18,834 bases of DNA from an uncultured Clostridia bacterium (lineage in GTDB: Bacteria; Bacillota; Clostridia; RUG12999): positions 1-18,834 of the forward strand of contig CALLNG010000294.1 of the NCBI GenBank assembly GCA_938005345.1, given 5' to 3'. The notes beneath the pieces are model-generated. The model was not told the DNA's origin, searched no databases, and worked only from the letters and a program-made list of their open reading frames with translations. Within the stretch, counting starts at the first letter, position 1, and every line of letters begins with the position of its first letter. Made by a program: the position numbers and the translations under genes. Below, piece after piece: positions 9,301 through 16,651 of this stretch.

Positions 9301-10371
9301 GCCTCCATGATGCATGTTTCCCATCAAAATGATACCTTACAGGAAATTGCTTTTTCCGGTGGAACTAGTTTGAGCAGTCTGACGGGCGTGCCATACCTGA
9401 ATGCGCCACAGGCAGTGGAGGACTTGGGAATCCGCTACAATGGCAAAACGCTGGAGTTGGCAACCTCGGACGGCCTGGACAAAGAGGGACTGACCATCTA
9501 TGCGCCGCAGAAAATTCAAAACGTAACATGGAACGGGGAAACTGTTCCATTCCAGCGCAGCGGCAACTATATCTATTTTGGCGCGGCACCATCGATTGAA
9601 GACACCACGCAAACACCGGAAACGGGCAGCGGAACCAGTCCGTCGCCGGAAACAAGCCCTGTGCCCACGCTGCCGCCGCACGGACCCGGCGGATCTGTTG
9701 GTGGAGGTGGTGGAGGCGGCATCAGTATCAATTCCACCCCGACTCCCTCGCCAACTCCGACCCCCACGCCGACAGCGGGCGCACAGGCTACACCGCAGCC
9801 CACCAGTGCGGCGGGACAACTGAGCGAAGGCATGCGGCAGGAATTGGAGGGACATTGGGCCGCGTCGGAAATTGAAGAAATGGTGCAAGCGGGCATTGTC
9901 AAAGGCGTCAGTGCGGATTCACTGGGATTGACAAACGAAACCACACGCGCGGAATTTGTGGCCATGTTGGTACGTGTTTTGGGATTGAAAGAGCTGCCCT
10001 ATGACGGTACATTTTCCGATGTATCCGCCGGAGATTGGTACGCAGGCGTGTTAACCGCAGCAAAGCAGGCGGGCATTTTGCAGGGCGCGGATGGAAAAGC
10101 CAACCCAAACACGCCGATTACTAGAGAGGAAATGGCTAAAATGCTGGCGCAGGTTTGTACGGGTAAAAATCTCGTGGCGCTGGGACCTGTTCAACCGTTT
10201 ACCGATGAGGCAGCCATTAGCGAATGGGCAGCGCGGAGCGTGCAGGACGTTGTGGCACTAGGCCTGATGAATGGGATGGAAGATGGCTCATTTGCCCCAC
10301 AGAGTGCAGCTCTGCGGGAACAGGCGATCGTTGTGTTGCAGCGGCTGGTACACTTATTGGAACAATATTAA
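6370..10371 (+). CDS. SLH-anchored polysaccharide lyase, heparinase II/III superfamily
   Basis: This is predicted to cleave uronic-acid-containing polysaccharide by beta-elimination on the outer cell face. Start ATG 6370 follows an AAGGAGG site (6354-6360). Residues 1-23 are a signal peptide ending Ala-Phe-Ala-Gln. Residues about 90-162 resemble the lyase N-terminus. Residues about 163-395 carry DNRLRE/CBM96-like beta modules. An alpha-helical toroid spans about 400-650. The heparinase II/III beta domain follows, with H712-G-H714-K-D716 and H753-N754; candidate active-site residues in the toroid are N527/N528 and the D572-G-T, E577, Y582 segment. A Pro/Thr and Gly-rich linker (about 1078-1153) leads to three SLH repeats (about 1159-1327). 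At 1333 residues it is about twice a minimal heparinase III because of the added modules. The family also contains lyases for alginate and other polymers, so heparin or heparan sulfate is not proven. It follows the preceding SLH gene by 4 bases, implying one operon. Confidence 0.88.
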   Translation: MKKLVSLLLCAVLFTGGTAAFAQEPEEMPPVEHDAAAAKTAALQAVEAQAEPAGVSAQSDEPYVTPPETGITVETNPTGYAYKPDYTDETQLDFVDPQYMSDEAFFGVWDGETWSTQPALDYDGYMGLSQVESYAMTGDYTSAKNALLQYYQERELQYSRPAIGNNDKTDILTAQLLEHNYTYNTNSNAQLVDIATVDSHEYGTLYEVDVTSYVKTVLDSSTTEMPFYITARNKDGAQISLLSKEYGDGTMGARISIVSNGVTTDYGVKEDAMIACGYGTNASYNYKGATELQLEESLSSVNTRTPAEEGTGKPSVFPVDENTRRVHLKFDLAGAGASSAITSATLKFYAKINDKENHVDRKDMVLFVTKNVDWSEDTVAFNTTNHYIFSYEHEPSLRWHRPWLGAAGHRYTDELYRFNTWLKAPIGQYSYATEDNEEYAYTALRIWSEFIRWNGGSAVAPQNHWAEGSGSEVIDSYLGVACRNQFMPQALLALIRSKHMTPDLWTATLKYMTLTAEYSFDRKPNTNNIGAQEISGLYNVGLCFQELKRGPAWQERALERLPSYTQGYMMGDGTIKEVALGYVSYALSGIWAVQDYAEQMDKRVEYPDEMKETLRTMAHYLMYASGPGGREIQQGDAYGYSSTSVRNTLADIADVLGDDPEILYVATNGEQGTPPSDTSKMFEDGKKYTMRSDWNESAVFLHTNADNAYESHGHKDDLSIILWGYNQYLLADPLYSSYQGGNASNWLTGTTGHNTVVVNNTSQTATSNIANQGTTNKWEANDIYDFADVTTKNYLNQGVSHSRKILFVRPGYFLVFDHLEPTDSGSKNYKQYWHFLPEADVTMDEETGVVRTNFPGANVQVATALEGGITPALKNDGYYGTGHSGIINNVTYAYYEQDTSAPATYETLIYPEELGKRGRVDTSVEKLTLSGIPAGAASAMNYTINDRADGLKTEGTAYLVHDSSQQAKRTVGGYVTDASMMHVSHQNDTLQEIAFSGGTSLSSLTGVPYLNAPQAVEDLGIRYNGKTLELATSDGLDKEGLTIYAPQKIQNVTWNGETVPFQRSGNYIYFGAAPSIEDTTQTPETGSGTSPSPETSPVPTLPPHGPGGSVGGGGGGGISINSTPTPSPTPTPTPTAGAQATPQPTSAAGQLSEGMRQELEGHWAASEIEEMVQAGIVKGVSADSLGLTNETTRAEFVAMLVRVLGLKELPYDGTFSDVSAGDWYAGVLTAAKQAGILQGADGKANPNTPITREEMAKMLAQVCTGKNLVALGPVQPFTDEAAISEWAARSVQDVVALGLMNGMEDGSFAPQSAALREQAIVVLQRLVHLLEQY

Positions 10372-10434
10372 AAAATTTTTCCAAAAAAGAAGGATTTTTC
10401 CCCGCATATGTCGAAAGAAACAGTGTAACATCAT

Positions 10435-10472
10435 AAGGCTGGAACTGTCTAAGTCAGTTTCAGCCTTTATTA
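10435..10472 (+). terminator. Hairpin terminator after the lyase gene
   Basis: A 13-base-pair stem (10435-10447 with 10455-10467, one G-U pair) encloses a 7-base loop and is followed by TATTAT rather than a solid T run. It lies only a few bases before the ribosome site of the GH95 gene. It may be leaky and act as an attenuating or processing hairpin, because no good promoter is visible between it and the lyase gene. Confidence 0.7.
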
Positions 10473-10487
10473 TACGGGAGGGAAAAC

Positions 10488-12755
10488 ATGGAACATCAAC
10501 TTTGGTATCAAACACCAGCAATGGACTGGAACCATGCGCTGCCCATTGGAAACGGCCGGCTGGGCGGTATGGTGTGGGGTAACGCTGGCGGCGGGCAAGA
10601 CGGCCGGGAGACGGTGAACCTGAATGAAGATACGCTGTGGTATGGCAAATACCAGGACCGCAACAGCCGCGACGCACGAGAGCATTTGCCGGAAATCCGC
10701 CGCCTTTTGATGGATGGCAAACCAGGAGAGGCTGCGGAATTGGCGCGCATGAGCATGACGTCGCATCCAAAATATTTCGGCCCATACCAGCCACTTTGTA
10801 ATTTCGTGCTGGAGGAGCATGGGCAAAAGACGGCTGAGCATTATCGCCGTGCACTGGATTTGCAACGCGGGGTGGTAACCGTGGACTATACCACCGGAGG
10901 CGTTGCTGTCAAGCGGACGTATTATGCCAGCAAGCCGGATAATGTTATTGTGCTGCACGTGGAGGCAGAGCAGCCGGTGATGGAATTTTCCTGCAACTTG
11001 ATGCGCCGCCCCTATGAAGGCACAAGCCGCCCAATGGGAGGAGACGCGGTTATTATGGAAGGAACCTGCGGCGAAGGCGGCGTGAATTTTTCCTGCGGCA
11101 TCAAAGGCTGGAGTAATGGAGAGGTAAAGGTCATAGGGGATTATCTGTATTTTAGCAAATGCAGCGAGGCGTTGGTGCTGATTGCAGCGCATTCCGACTT
11201 TGCGGGAGAACAGCCTACTGCAGCTTGCATGCGTACGCTGGAGCGCGCGTCCGGCTACAATGCGGCACAGTTGCTGGAGCGGCATGAGGCGGATTACCAG
11301 GCGCTGGAGCAGCGCGTAGAGCTCAGTCTTGACCTGCCGGAAAACCCGCTGCCGACGGACGAACGGCTAGAGCGCGTCAAAGCGGGTGAGACGGATGATG
11401 GATTGCTGGAGCTGTATTACCGGTTCGGACGGTATTTGATTATATCTGCTTCCCGGCCTGGAACACAGGCCATGAATCTGCAAGGTATCTGGAACCATAA
11501 CTTCACCCCGGCCTGGGAAAGCAATTATACCATCAATATCAACACAGAAATGAACTACTGGCCGGTGGAAGCGGCAAATCTGTCAGAGTGCCACGAACCG
11601 CTGTTTGATTTGCTGGACCGCATGCTGCCGAACGGAAAGAAAACGGCAGAAGTAATATATGGCTGCCCCGGTTTTGTGGCGCACCACTGCACCAATATTT
11701 GGGGCGATACGGCAATGGAGGGAAATTGTTTTCCGTCGCCTATCTGGCCTATGGGCGGTGCGTGGCTGGCGCTGCATTTGATGGATCATTATGAATTTAC
11801 GCAGGACAAGGAATTTTTGGAGCAGCGCGCTTATCCGATTTTGCGGGAGTCGGCTGTCTTTTTCCATGCATATATGGTGGAAGACGAAGAAGGGTATCTG
11901 GTTACAGGGCCATCGGTTTCTCCGGAAAATACCTATATTTTGCCGGACGGCACGCAGGGCGCGCTTTGTATGGGGCCAGAGATGGATATGCAGATTGTGC
12001 GCCAACTGTACCGCGCGTGTATAACGTGCAGCGAAGTGCTGGGTAAAGACTGGGATTTTGCCAAGGAACTCAAAGCGGACCTACAAAAAATGCGCCCGCC
12101 TCGTATCAATTCCTATGGCGGATTAATGGAGTGGCAGAAGGACTATGAGGAAGCGCAGCCGGGGCACCGCCACATCTCCCAGCTGTTTGCGCTGCATCCT
12201 GGAAATGAAATCAATTACAAACGCCCAGAACTGATGGACGCTTGCCGCAAAACACTTGCACACCGGTTGGAAAACGGCGGTGGACATACGGGCTGGAGCT
12301 GTGCGTGGATTGTAAATTTCTATGCGCGCCTGCTGGATGGAGAACGTGCACTGGATATGTTGTACCATTTGCTGCGCCAGTCCACCTATCCCAATTTGTT
12401 TGATGTACATCCGCCGTTTCAGATTGACGGCAATTTAGGCGGAACCGCTGCCATTATGGAATTGCTGCTGCAAAGCCAGCTAGATGAAGTGTACCTGCTT
12501 CCTGCACTGCCAAAGGCTTGGAAAAACGGCCATGTACGGGGGCTACGGGCGCGCGGCGGCTATGAAGTGGACATGGGCTGGCAGGATGGAAAGCTGCAAA
12601 AAGTAGAAATCGTGTCTTTGGCGGGCGGTACCTGCCACGTGAGATTCCCAGAAAAACTGAATGTGGAAATGAACGGCCTGCACTTAGGCAGCGTAGAAGA
12701 ATTTTCCTTCGATGCCGAACCGGGCAAGCGGGTGATTTTACTGTGCAAGGCATAA
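10488..12755 (+). CDS. GH95 family alpha-L-fucosidase (or alpha-L-galactosidase)
   Basis: GH95 enzymes remove terminal alpha-1,2-L-fucose, or in some members alpha-L-galactose, by inversion. The start is ATG 10488 after a GGGAGGG site at 10476-10482. The N-terminus has the family opening (L-W-Y, then L-P-I-G-N-G-R-L-G) and N-L-N-E-D-T-L-W. The central toroid has N-I-N-T-E-M-N-Y-W-P, where N350 and N352 match the paired asparagines that activate water in the Bifidobacterium enzyme AfcA. G-P-S-V-S-P-E-N gives E480 as the likely acid. F-Q-I-D-G-N-L-G gives D647. All catalytic positions look intact. At 755 residues it has normal length for a single catalytic unit and lacks extra binding domains. 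It has no signal peptide, so it should act in the cytoplasm on imported oligosaccharides. Neighbours (surface lyase upstream, GH89 downstream) point to host-type glycans; xyloglucan fucose is an alternative. Confidence 0.92.
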   Translation: MEHQLWYQTPAMDWNHALPIGNGRLGGMVWGNAGGGQDGRETVNLNEDTLWYGKYQDRNSRDAREHLPEIRRLLMDGKPGEAAELARMSMTSHPKYFGPYQPLCNFVLEEHGQKTAEHYRRALDLQRGVVTVDYTTGGVAVKRTYYASKPDNVIVLHVEAEQPVMEFSCNLMRRPYEGTSRPMGGDAVIMEGTCGEGGVNFSCGIKGWSNGEVKVIGDYLYFSKCSEALVLIAAHSDFAGEQPTAACMRTLERASGYNAAQLLERHEADYQALEQRVELSLDLPENPLPTDERLERVKAGETDDGLLELYYRFGRYLIISASRPGTQAMNLQGIWNHNFTPAWESNYTININTEMNYWPVEAANLSECHEPLFDLLDRMLPNGKKTAEVIYGCPGFVAHHCTNIWGDTAMEGNCFPSPIWPMGGAWLALHLMDHYEFTQDKEFLEQRAYPILRESAVFFHAYMVEDEEGYLVTGPSVSPENTYILPDGTQGALCMGPEMDMQIVRQLYRACITCSEVLGKDWDFAKELKADLQKMRPPRINSYGGLMEWQKDYEEAQPGHRHISQLFALHPGNEINYKRPELMDACRKTLAHRLENGGGHTGWSCAWIVNFYARLLDGERALDMLYHLLRQSTYPNLFDVHPPFQIDGNLGGTAAIMELLLQSQLDEVYLLPALPKAWKNGHVRGLRARGGYEVDMGWQDGKLQKVEIVSLAGGTCHVRFPEKLNVEMNGLHLGSVEEFSFDAEPGKRVILLCKA

Positions 12756-12756
12756 A

Positions 12757-12787
12757 AAACAAGGGCTGTGTTTAGCAGCCCTTGTTT
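12757..12787 (+). terminator. Hairpin terminator after GH95
   Basis: A perfect 12-base-pair inverted repeat (12757-12768 with 12776-12787) with a 7-base loop starts 2 bases after the stop codon. The A-rich left arm and T-rich right arm fit a Rho-independent terminator, although the T run is interrupted after TTT. It separates GH95 transcription from the promoter of the GH89 gene. Confidence 0.85.
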
Positions 12788-12836
12788 CAGTTTCGCAAAA
12801 AGCGTAACAATTTCTCAATGTTAGGCACGTTCCCAG

Positions 12837-12865
12837 TTGCAATTCGATCCGGAGTATATTATAAT
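12837..12865 (+). promoter_or_regulatory. Sigma-A promoter of the GH89 gene
   Basis: The -35 box is TTGCAA (12837-12842) and the -10 box is a perfect TATAAT (12860-12865), with a 17-base spacer. The transcription start should be near 12872, about 40 bases before the ATG at 12912. It lies just beyond the GH95 terminator, so GH89 can be expressed on its own. Confidence 0.8.
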
Positions 12866-12878
12866 AAACGCATTATAA
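12859..12878 (+). promoter_or_regulatory. Inverted repeat over the -10 box and start site (possible operator)
   Basis: TTATAAT and ATTATAA form perfect 7-base arms around the 6-base centre AAACGC. The left arm contains the -10 box, and the right arm covers the expected transcription start. This is where a repressor could block RNA polymerase. Part of the symmetry comes from the -10 sequence itself and the site is AT-rich, so chance is possible. It is a poor match to the CcpA cre consensus. Confidence 0.4.
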
Positions 12879-12911
12879 GAGCAATATGGAAAAGAAAGGG
12901 TGGACGTATAC

Positions 12912-15029
12912 ATGCAACAAGCAATGGCAGTGCTGGAACGTGTCCTGCCGGGACGCGGCGCAGAATTTGAGATGGAATTGGTGGAGCCAGACCAGGGGTG
13001 GGATGTATTTTCCGTAGACCGCCGCGGGGACAAGGTGCTGCTGCGCGGCAACAACACAATTAGCCTTTGCATGGCGCTGCATTGGTATTTGAAATATGTC
13101 GCAAAGGTACATCTGTCGTGGTGTGGCAGCCGGTTGGAACTTCCGGGACGGCTGCCGCTTCCGGAGCAGCCCTATTCCCAGGTGGTGCCACAAAAATTCC
13201 GATCCTATATGAATTATTGTACCTTCAATTATACAGCCAGTTGGTGGGACTGGAAGCGATGGGAACAGGAACTAGATTTTATGGCGCTGTGCGGCGTCAA
13301 CCTGCCGCTTTTCACTGTGGGGTTAGAGGGGGTTTGGCAGCAAACCATGCTAGAAATGGGCTTTACAGCGGAGGAGTCACGCGCGTTTTTATCTGGCCCG
13401 GCGTTTTTGGCCTGGCAGTGGATGACTAACATTGAAGGGTTCCGCGGCCCGCTGCCGCAGAGCTGGATTGACCAGCATGTGGCGTTGGGAAAACAAATTA
13501 TGCACCGGATGCGGGAGCTGGGCATGCAACCCATCCAGCAAGGATTTTCCGGGTTTGTGCCGCGCGCTTGTATGGGAAAATTTCCGGAGGCGAAGATTCA
13601 GCTGAAAGAGGATTGGTGTGGGATTCAGGGCACTGCGCAGCTTGACCCTACAGATCCACTGTTTCAAACGATGGGGCGCGTGTTTTTAGAAAAACAAAAA
13701 GACCTCTTTGGCGCATATGGATACTATGCGGCTGACCCATTCCATGAGGGGGTGCCGCCGGAGGACTCCGCGGAATATTTGAATGCCGTGGGGCGCGCGT
13801 CGCACAAACTGCTCAAAGATTTTGATAAAAACGCAGTTTGGGTTATGCAGTCCTGGTCCATCCGTAAAGACATTGCCACAGTAGTGCCAAAACATGATTT
13901 GCTGATTTTGGATTTGGCGGGTTACAAACATGAAGAACTGGACTATTTCTGGGGCTACCCATTTGTAACGGGAAACCTACATAATTTTGGCGGGCGCACC
14001 AATTTGCATGGCGATATGCCGCGGCTGGCGCAAAACCAGTTTGTTCAGCTGAAAAAGGAGGCGGACAACGTTTGCGGAACCGGGCTGTTTATGGAAGGTA
14101 TTATGCAAAATCCGGTATACTATGATTTGGCATTTGAAATGCTGACCTATCCAGAGGAACGGGATTTGCAGGACTGGCTGAAAGAGTATCAAATCCGCCG
14201 CTACGGCGCGGCAGGAGAAAAGGCACAGCAGGCATGGAAGATACTGCTGCAAACCGTCTATGCATCGGGAACAAATGGCGTGGAAAAAAGCTCTATGCTG
14301 TGTGCGCGCCCGGCACTAGACGTTAAAAAGTCCGGGCCGAACGAAGGGTTTTTGGTGCCGTATGGCAATAAAAAGCTGCTCAAAGCGTTGCAACTACTGC
14401 TGGAAGAACCCGCAAAATCGGACGGGTATGTCTATGACGCAGCGGACTGGATGCGCCAGGTGCTAAGCAATGAAGCGCAGGAAATTAACCACCGGCTGAC
14501 AAATGCGTTCAAAAATGGCGGACGGGAAGCCTTTGACCGGGAAGCAAACGCTTTTTTGACGCTGCTGGAGGATGTGGATACGCTGCTGGCGGGACGGCCG
14601 GAGTTTTCATTGGAAAAATGGATTGCGGACGCGCGCCGCTGGGGTGGAACTGAGGAAGAAAAATCTCTGTATGAGCTCAATGCCAGCGTGATGGTGACCC
14701 TGTGGGGCGAGGATGACGCACCGGGCATTTTTGACTATTCTTGGCGGGAATGGTCCGGCCTGCTGGGCACGTTTTACCGGGTGCGCTGGGAGATGTTTTT
14801 TGATTTCCTTCGGGAAAAATTGGACAGCGGTGAACCATACAATGGACTGGATTTACCGCTTTGCTATGGCCGTGAAACGTTCCGCGCCGATGCGTTTTAT
14901 GAGAAACTGGCAAACTTTGAGGTGGAATGGGCGCACAAACATAAAACCTTCCCACAGGAAAAACGGGATGTGCTGCAAGAAGTGCGCCGCCTGATGAAAA
15001 AATACCAGAATCGTATCAGTGAAGTATAA
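12912..15029 (+). CDS. GH89 family alpha-N-acetylglucosaminidase
   Basis: This hydrolyses terminal non-reducing alpha-GlcNAc, as in heparan sulfate fragments or the alpha-1,4-GlcNAc caps of mucin O-glycans. I chose ATG 12912 because AGGGTGG (12897-12903) sits at correct spacing for it; a longer frame opens at GTG 12900 but that codon overlaps the ribosome site. The 705 residues cover the small N-terminal alpha/beta domain, the catalytic barrel, which begins near F-R-S-Y-M-N-Y-C-T-F, and the all-helical C-terminal domain. The two catalytic glutamates are recognisable: E279 in A-D-P-F-H-E-G and E395 in L-F-M-E-G-I-M-Q-N-P. They are 116 residues apart, close to the spacing in characterised GH89 enzymes. 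There is no signal peptide and no binding module, unlike the secreted clostridial mucin-degrading GH89 enzymes, so a cytoplasmic role on imported oligosaccharides is inferred. It has its own promoter. Confidence 0.93.
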   Translation: MQQAMAVLERVLPGRGAEFEMELVEPDQGWDVFSVDRRGDKVLLRGNNTISLCMALHWYLKYVAKVHLSWCGSRLELPGRLPLPEQPYSQVVPQKFRSYMNYCTFNYTASWWDWKRWEQELDFMALCGVNLPLFTVGLEGVWQQTMLEMGFTAEESRAFLSGPAFLAWQWMTNIEGFRGPLPQSWIDQHVALGKQIMHRMRELGMQPIQQGFSGFVPRACMGKFPEAKIQLKEDWCGIQGTAQLDPTDPLFQTMGRVFLEKQKDLFGAYGYYAADPFHEGVPPEDSAEYLNAVGRASHKLLKDFDKNAVWVMQSWSIRKDIATVVPKHDLLILDLAGYKHEELDYFWGYPFVTGNLHNFGGRTNLHGDMPRLAQNQFVQLKKEADNVCGTGLFMEGIMQNPVYYDLAFEMLTYPEERDLQDWLKEYQIRRYGAAGEKAQQAWKILLQTVYASGTNGVEKSSMLCARPALDVKKSGPNEGFLVPYGNKKLLKALQLLLEEPAKSDGYVYDAADWMRQVLSNEAQEINHRLTNAFKNGGREAFDREANAFLTLLEDVDTLLAGRPEFSLEKWIADARRWGGTEEEKSLYELNASVMVTLWGEDDAPGIFDYSWREWSGLLGTFYRVRWEMFFDFLREKLDSGEPYNGLDLPLCYGRETFRADAFYEKLANFEVEWAHKHKTFPQEKRDVLQEVRRLMKKYQNRISEV

Positions 15030-15036
15030 TTGTACG

Positions 15037-15070
15037 AAAAAGCCCCGGCTAACCATAGCCGGGGCTTTTT
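15037..15070. terminator. Bidirectional Rho-independent terminator
   Basis: A perfect 14-base-pair stem (15037-15050 with 15057-15070) has a GC-rich core, a 6-base loop, and A5/T5 ends on the two strands. It therefore serves the + strand GH89 gene, ending 7 bases before it, and the convergent - strand decarboxylase gene, ending 58 bases from it. Confidence 0.92.
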
Positions 15071-15128
15071 ACAACGTATGCCGGCTGTTGGGAAACGGAA
15101 ACCGGCGCGCCAATGTACGGGTACCCTT

Positions 15129-16487
15129 TTACAGGACCACGCGGCAGCAGCCTTCTTCCAGGCCTGTTACCGTGCCGCCCTGCCGCAGGACTTCCTGCAA
15201 ATACGCAATATGCTCCTGCCCAATAGGTTCGCCGGGTGCTAAAATGGGCACGCCGGGCGGATAGCTGGTGACACAGCCTGCACTGATGGAACCGGCGGAT
15301 TTCTCCAGCGGTAACAAGGTGCTAGGCGCGTCAAATGCTTCTTTGGGCAGCGTGGAGCAGTGCACGGGGGGCGGCGGCAAAAATAGTGGGACTACACTAC
15401 CAATGGGACAAGCGGCAAGCGCGCGCTCCAACGCGGAGAAATCTTCCGGCGCGTTGCCGCCAGTGGCAATGCAAACGAGATTGTTGCAGTCCGCCATCTC
15501 CACATCAATGCCCTGCTGGTCTAAAAACGCCGCAGCGTCGTAGCCGTGCACACCCTGTGCCGACGTGTGAAACACGAGCCGGGTGAAATCTTTGTCTGCC
15601 GCGCCGCCCACCGGGGTATGCAGTAGCGGGAACGGCGTGGAAAGCGGGGCAATGCAATTGTACAGTACCTGGTAGAGCTGCCCGCCGTGAGCGGCTACCG
15701 CCTGCACTGCGTAATCCGTCAACGCCATAAGGGGATAGGAGGGGCTGGTGGTTTGAAACAGGGAATACCAGCGGGAAAATTCCTGTGAGTCAATACGGCT
15801 GGATAGGTGAATCAGCGCACATTGGTTTGCGGCGGGCAGCGTTTTGTGTGCGGACTGAATCACAATATCCGCGCCCTGCTGCAACGCACTTTGCGGCAGC
15901 AACGGGGAAAAACCAAAATGTGCGCCGTGTGCTTCGTCCACGATGAGATATTTTCCCGCCGCGTGCACAGCCTCCGCAATGCGGGCAATGTCGCCGCACA
16001 GCCCAAAATAGTTGGGGGACGTGAGAAATACAAAACCCGCGTCCGGATGGGCCCGCAGTGCGGCTTGGACCGATTCCGGGGAAACAGCGCCTGGAATCCC
16101 ATAGTCTGCTGCCATCTGCGGCTGAAGGTAAAACGGCTGCAAGCCAGTCAGGCACAAGGCATTTAGGACGCTGACGTGGCAGTTGCGATCCACAATGCCT
16201 TTGCCACAGCCAGCCGCGGCAAAATGCAGCGCCGAAAGAATGCCCGCGCTGGAGCCATTGACGGAAAAATAACTGTGCGCCGCGCCATATGCCTCTGCAA
16301 TGCGCAACAAGGCGTCCTGCAAAATTCCATCTGGATGGTGCATGTTGTCCGTACCGGGCAACTCCGTGACGTCGATTTCCAGCAGATGGTGCAGCGGCGG
16401 CGCAATCCACTTTCCACCTTTGTGTCCCGGCATGGCAAACGAAATCCGGTTTTGCCGGCTGCGGAACGCAAGTTGGTCATATAGCAT
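15129..16487 (-). CDS. Orn/Lys/Arg decarboxylase family PLP enzyme
   Basis: This is a fold-type I PLP enzyme that probably decarboxylates arginine, lysine or ornithine to a polyamine or its precursor in the cytoplasm. The start is ATG at 16487, after GGAGG (16496-16500, 8 bases away); upstream in-frame codons to 16799 run through the promoter and into the divergent gene and are not real. The N-terminus has F-A-M-P-G-H-K-G-G, the family opening. Further landmarks are T-D-N-M-H-H-P-D-G, D-E-A-H-G-A-H-F, and S-A-H-K-T-L, in which K215 should bind PLP and H214 precedes it. The C-terminal domain keeps the S-Y-P-P-G-V-P-I motif. At 452 residues it is the short form (like Bacillus YaaO/SpeA) without the wing domain of inducible E. 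coli decarboxylases. Substrate cannot be assigned from sequence. It is a monocistronic unit, convergent with GH89 and divergent from the polysaccharide cluster. Confidence 0.9.
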   Translation of the reverse strand: MLYDQLAFRSRQNRISFAMPGHKGGKWIAPPLHHLLEIDVTELPGTDNMHHPDGILQDALLRIAEAYGAAHSYFSVNGSSAGILSALHFAAAGCGKGIVDRNCHVSVLNALCLTGLQPFYLQPQMAADYGIPGAVSPESVQAALRAHPDAGFVFLTSPNYFGLCGDIARIAEAVHAAGKYLIVDEAHGAHFGFSPLLPQSALQQGADIVIQSAHKTLPAANQCALIHLSSRIDSQEFSRWYSLFQTTSPSYPLMALTDYAVQAVAAHGGQLYQVLYNCIAPLSTPFPLLHTPVGGAADKDFTRLVFHTSAQGVHGYDAAAFLDQQGIDVEMADCNNLVCIATGGNAPEDFSALERALAACPIGSVVPLFLPPPPVHCSTLPKEAFDAPSTLLPLEKSAGSISAGCVTSYPPGVPILAPGEPIGQEHIAYLQEVLRQGGTVTGLEEGCCRVVL

Positions 16488-16520
16488 GGCATATTCCTCC
16501 TTTTTCCTTTTACTTAGAGT

Positions 16521-16549
16521 ATTATACGCGATTTTTCGCGCTTTGGCAA
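16521..16549 (-). promoter_or_regulatory. Sigma-A promoter of the decarboxylase gene
   Basis: On the - strand the -35 box is TTGCCA (16549-16544) and the -10 box is TATAAT (16526-16521), with a 17-base spacer. It is followed by a leader of about 30 bases to the ATG at 16487. Confidence 0.82.
16527..16540. promoter_or_regulatory. Palindrome in the decarboxylase promoter spacer (possible operator)
   Basis: CGCGA-TTTT-TCGCG is a perfect 5-base inverted repeat filling most of the spacer directly upstream of the -10 box. A protein bound here would block the decarboxylase promoter. The GC arms stand out in an otherwise AT-rich control region. No known operator family is recognised. Confidence 0.4.
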
Positions 16550-16569
16550 GCGGCAGTGCATATTTTTCG

Positions 16570-16598
16570 TTGACAACTGCGGCAAACCAGTATATAAT
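16570..16598 (+). promoter_or_regulatory. Consensus sigma-A promoter of the acetyltransferase-flippase cluster
   Basis: A perfect TTGACA (16570-16575) and perfect TATAAT (16593-16598) are separated by 17 bases, which predicts strong constitutive transcription starting near 16605. Its -35 box lies 20 bases from the -35 box of the divergent decarboxylase promoter, so the two could affect each other. Confidence 0.9.
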
Positions 16599-16651
16599 GG
16601 TAAAAGAACTATGCATTTGTGTATATTGACAAATTTTAGAGGAGAAACGAC

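Noticed and set aside
9695..9722. G-rich run in the lyase linker as a G-quadruplex
   Set aside because: Runs are mostly of two Gs and are explained by a poly-glycine linker, as is the similar stretch near 5680-5712.
12863..12876. CcpA cre site at the GH89 promoter
   Set aside because: Aligned on the central CG, too many fixed positions of the cre consensus are wrong, including the outer TG and CA.
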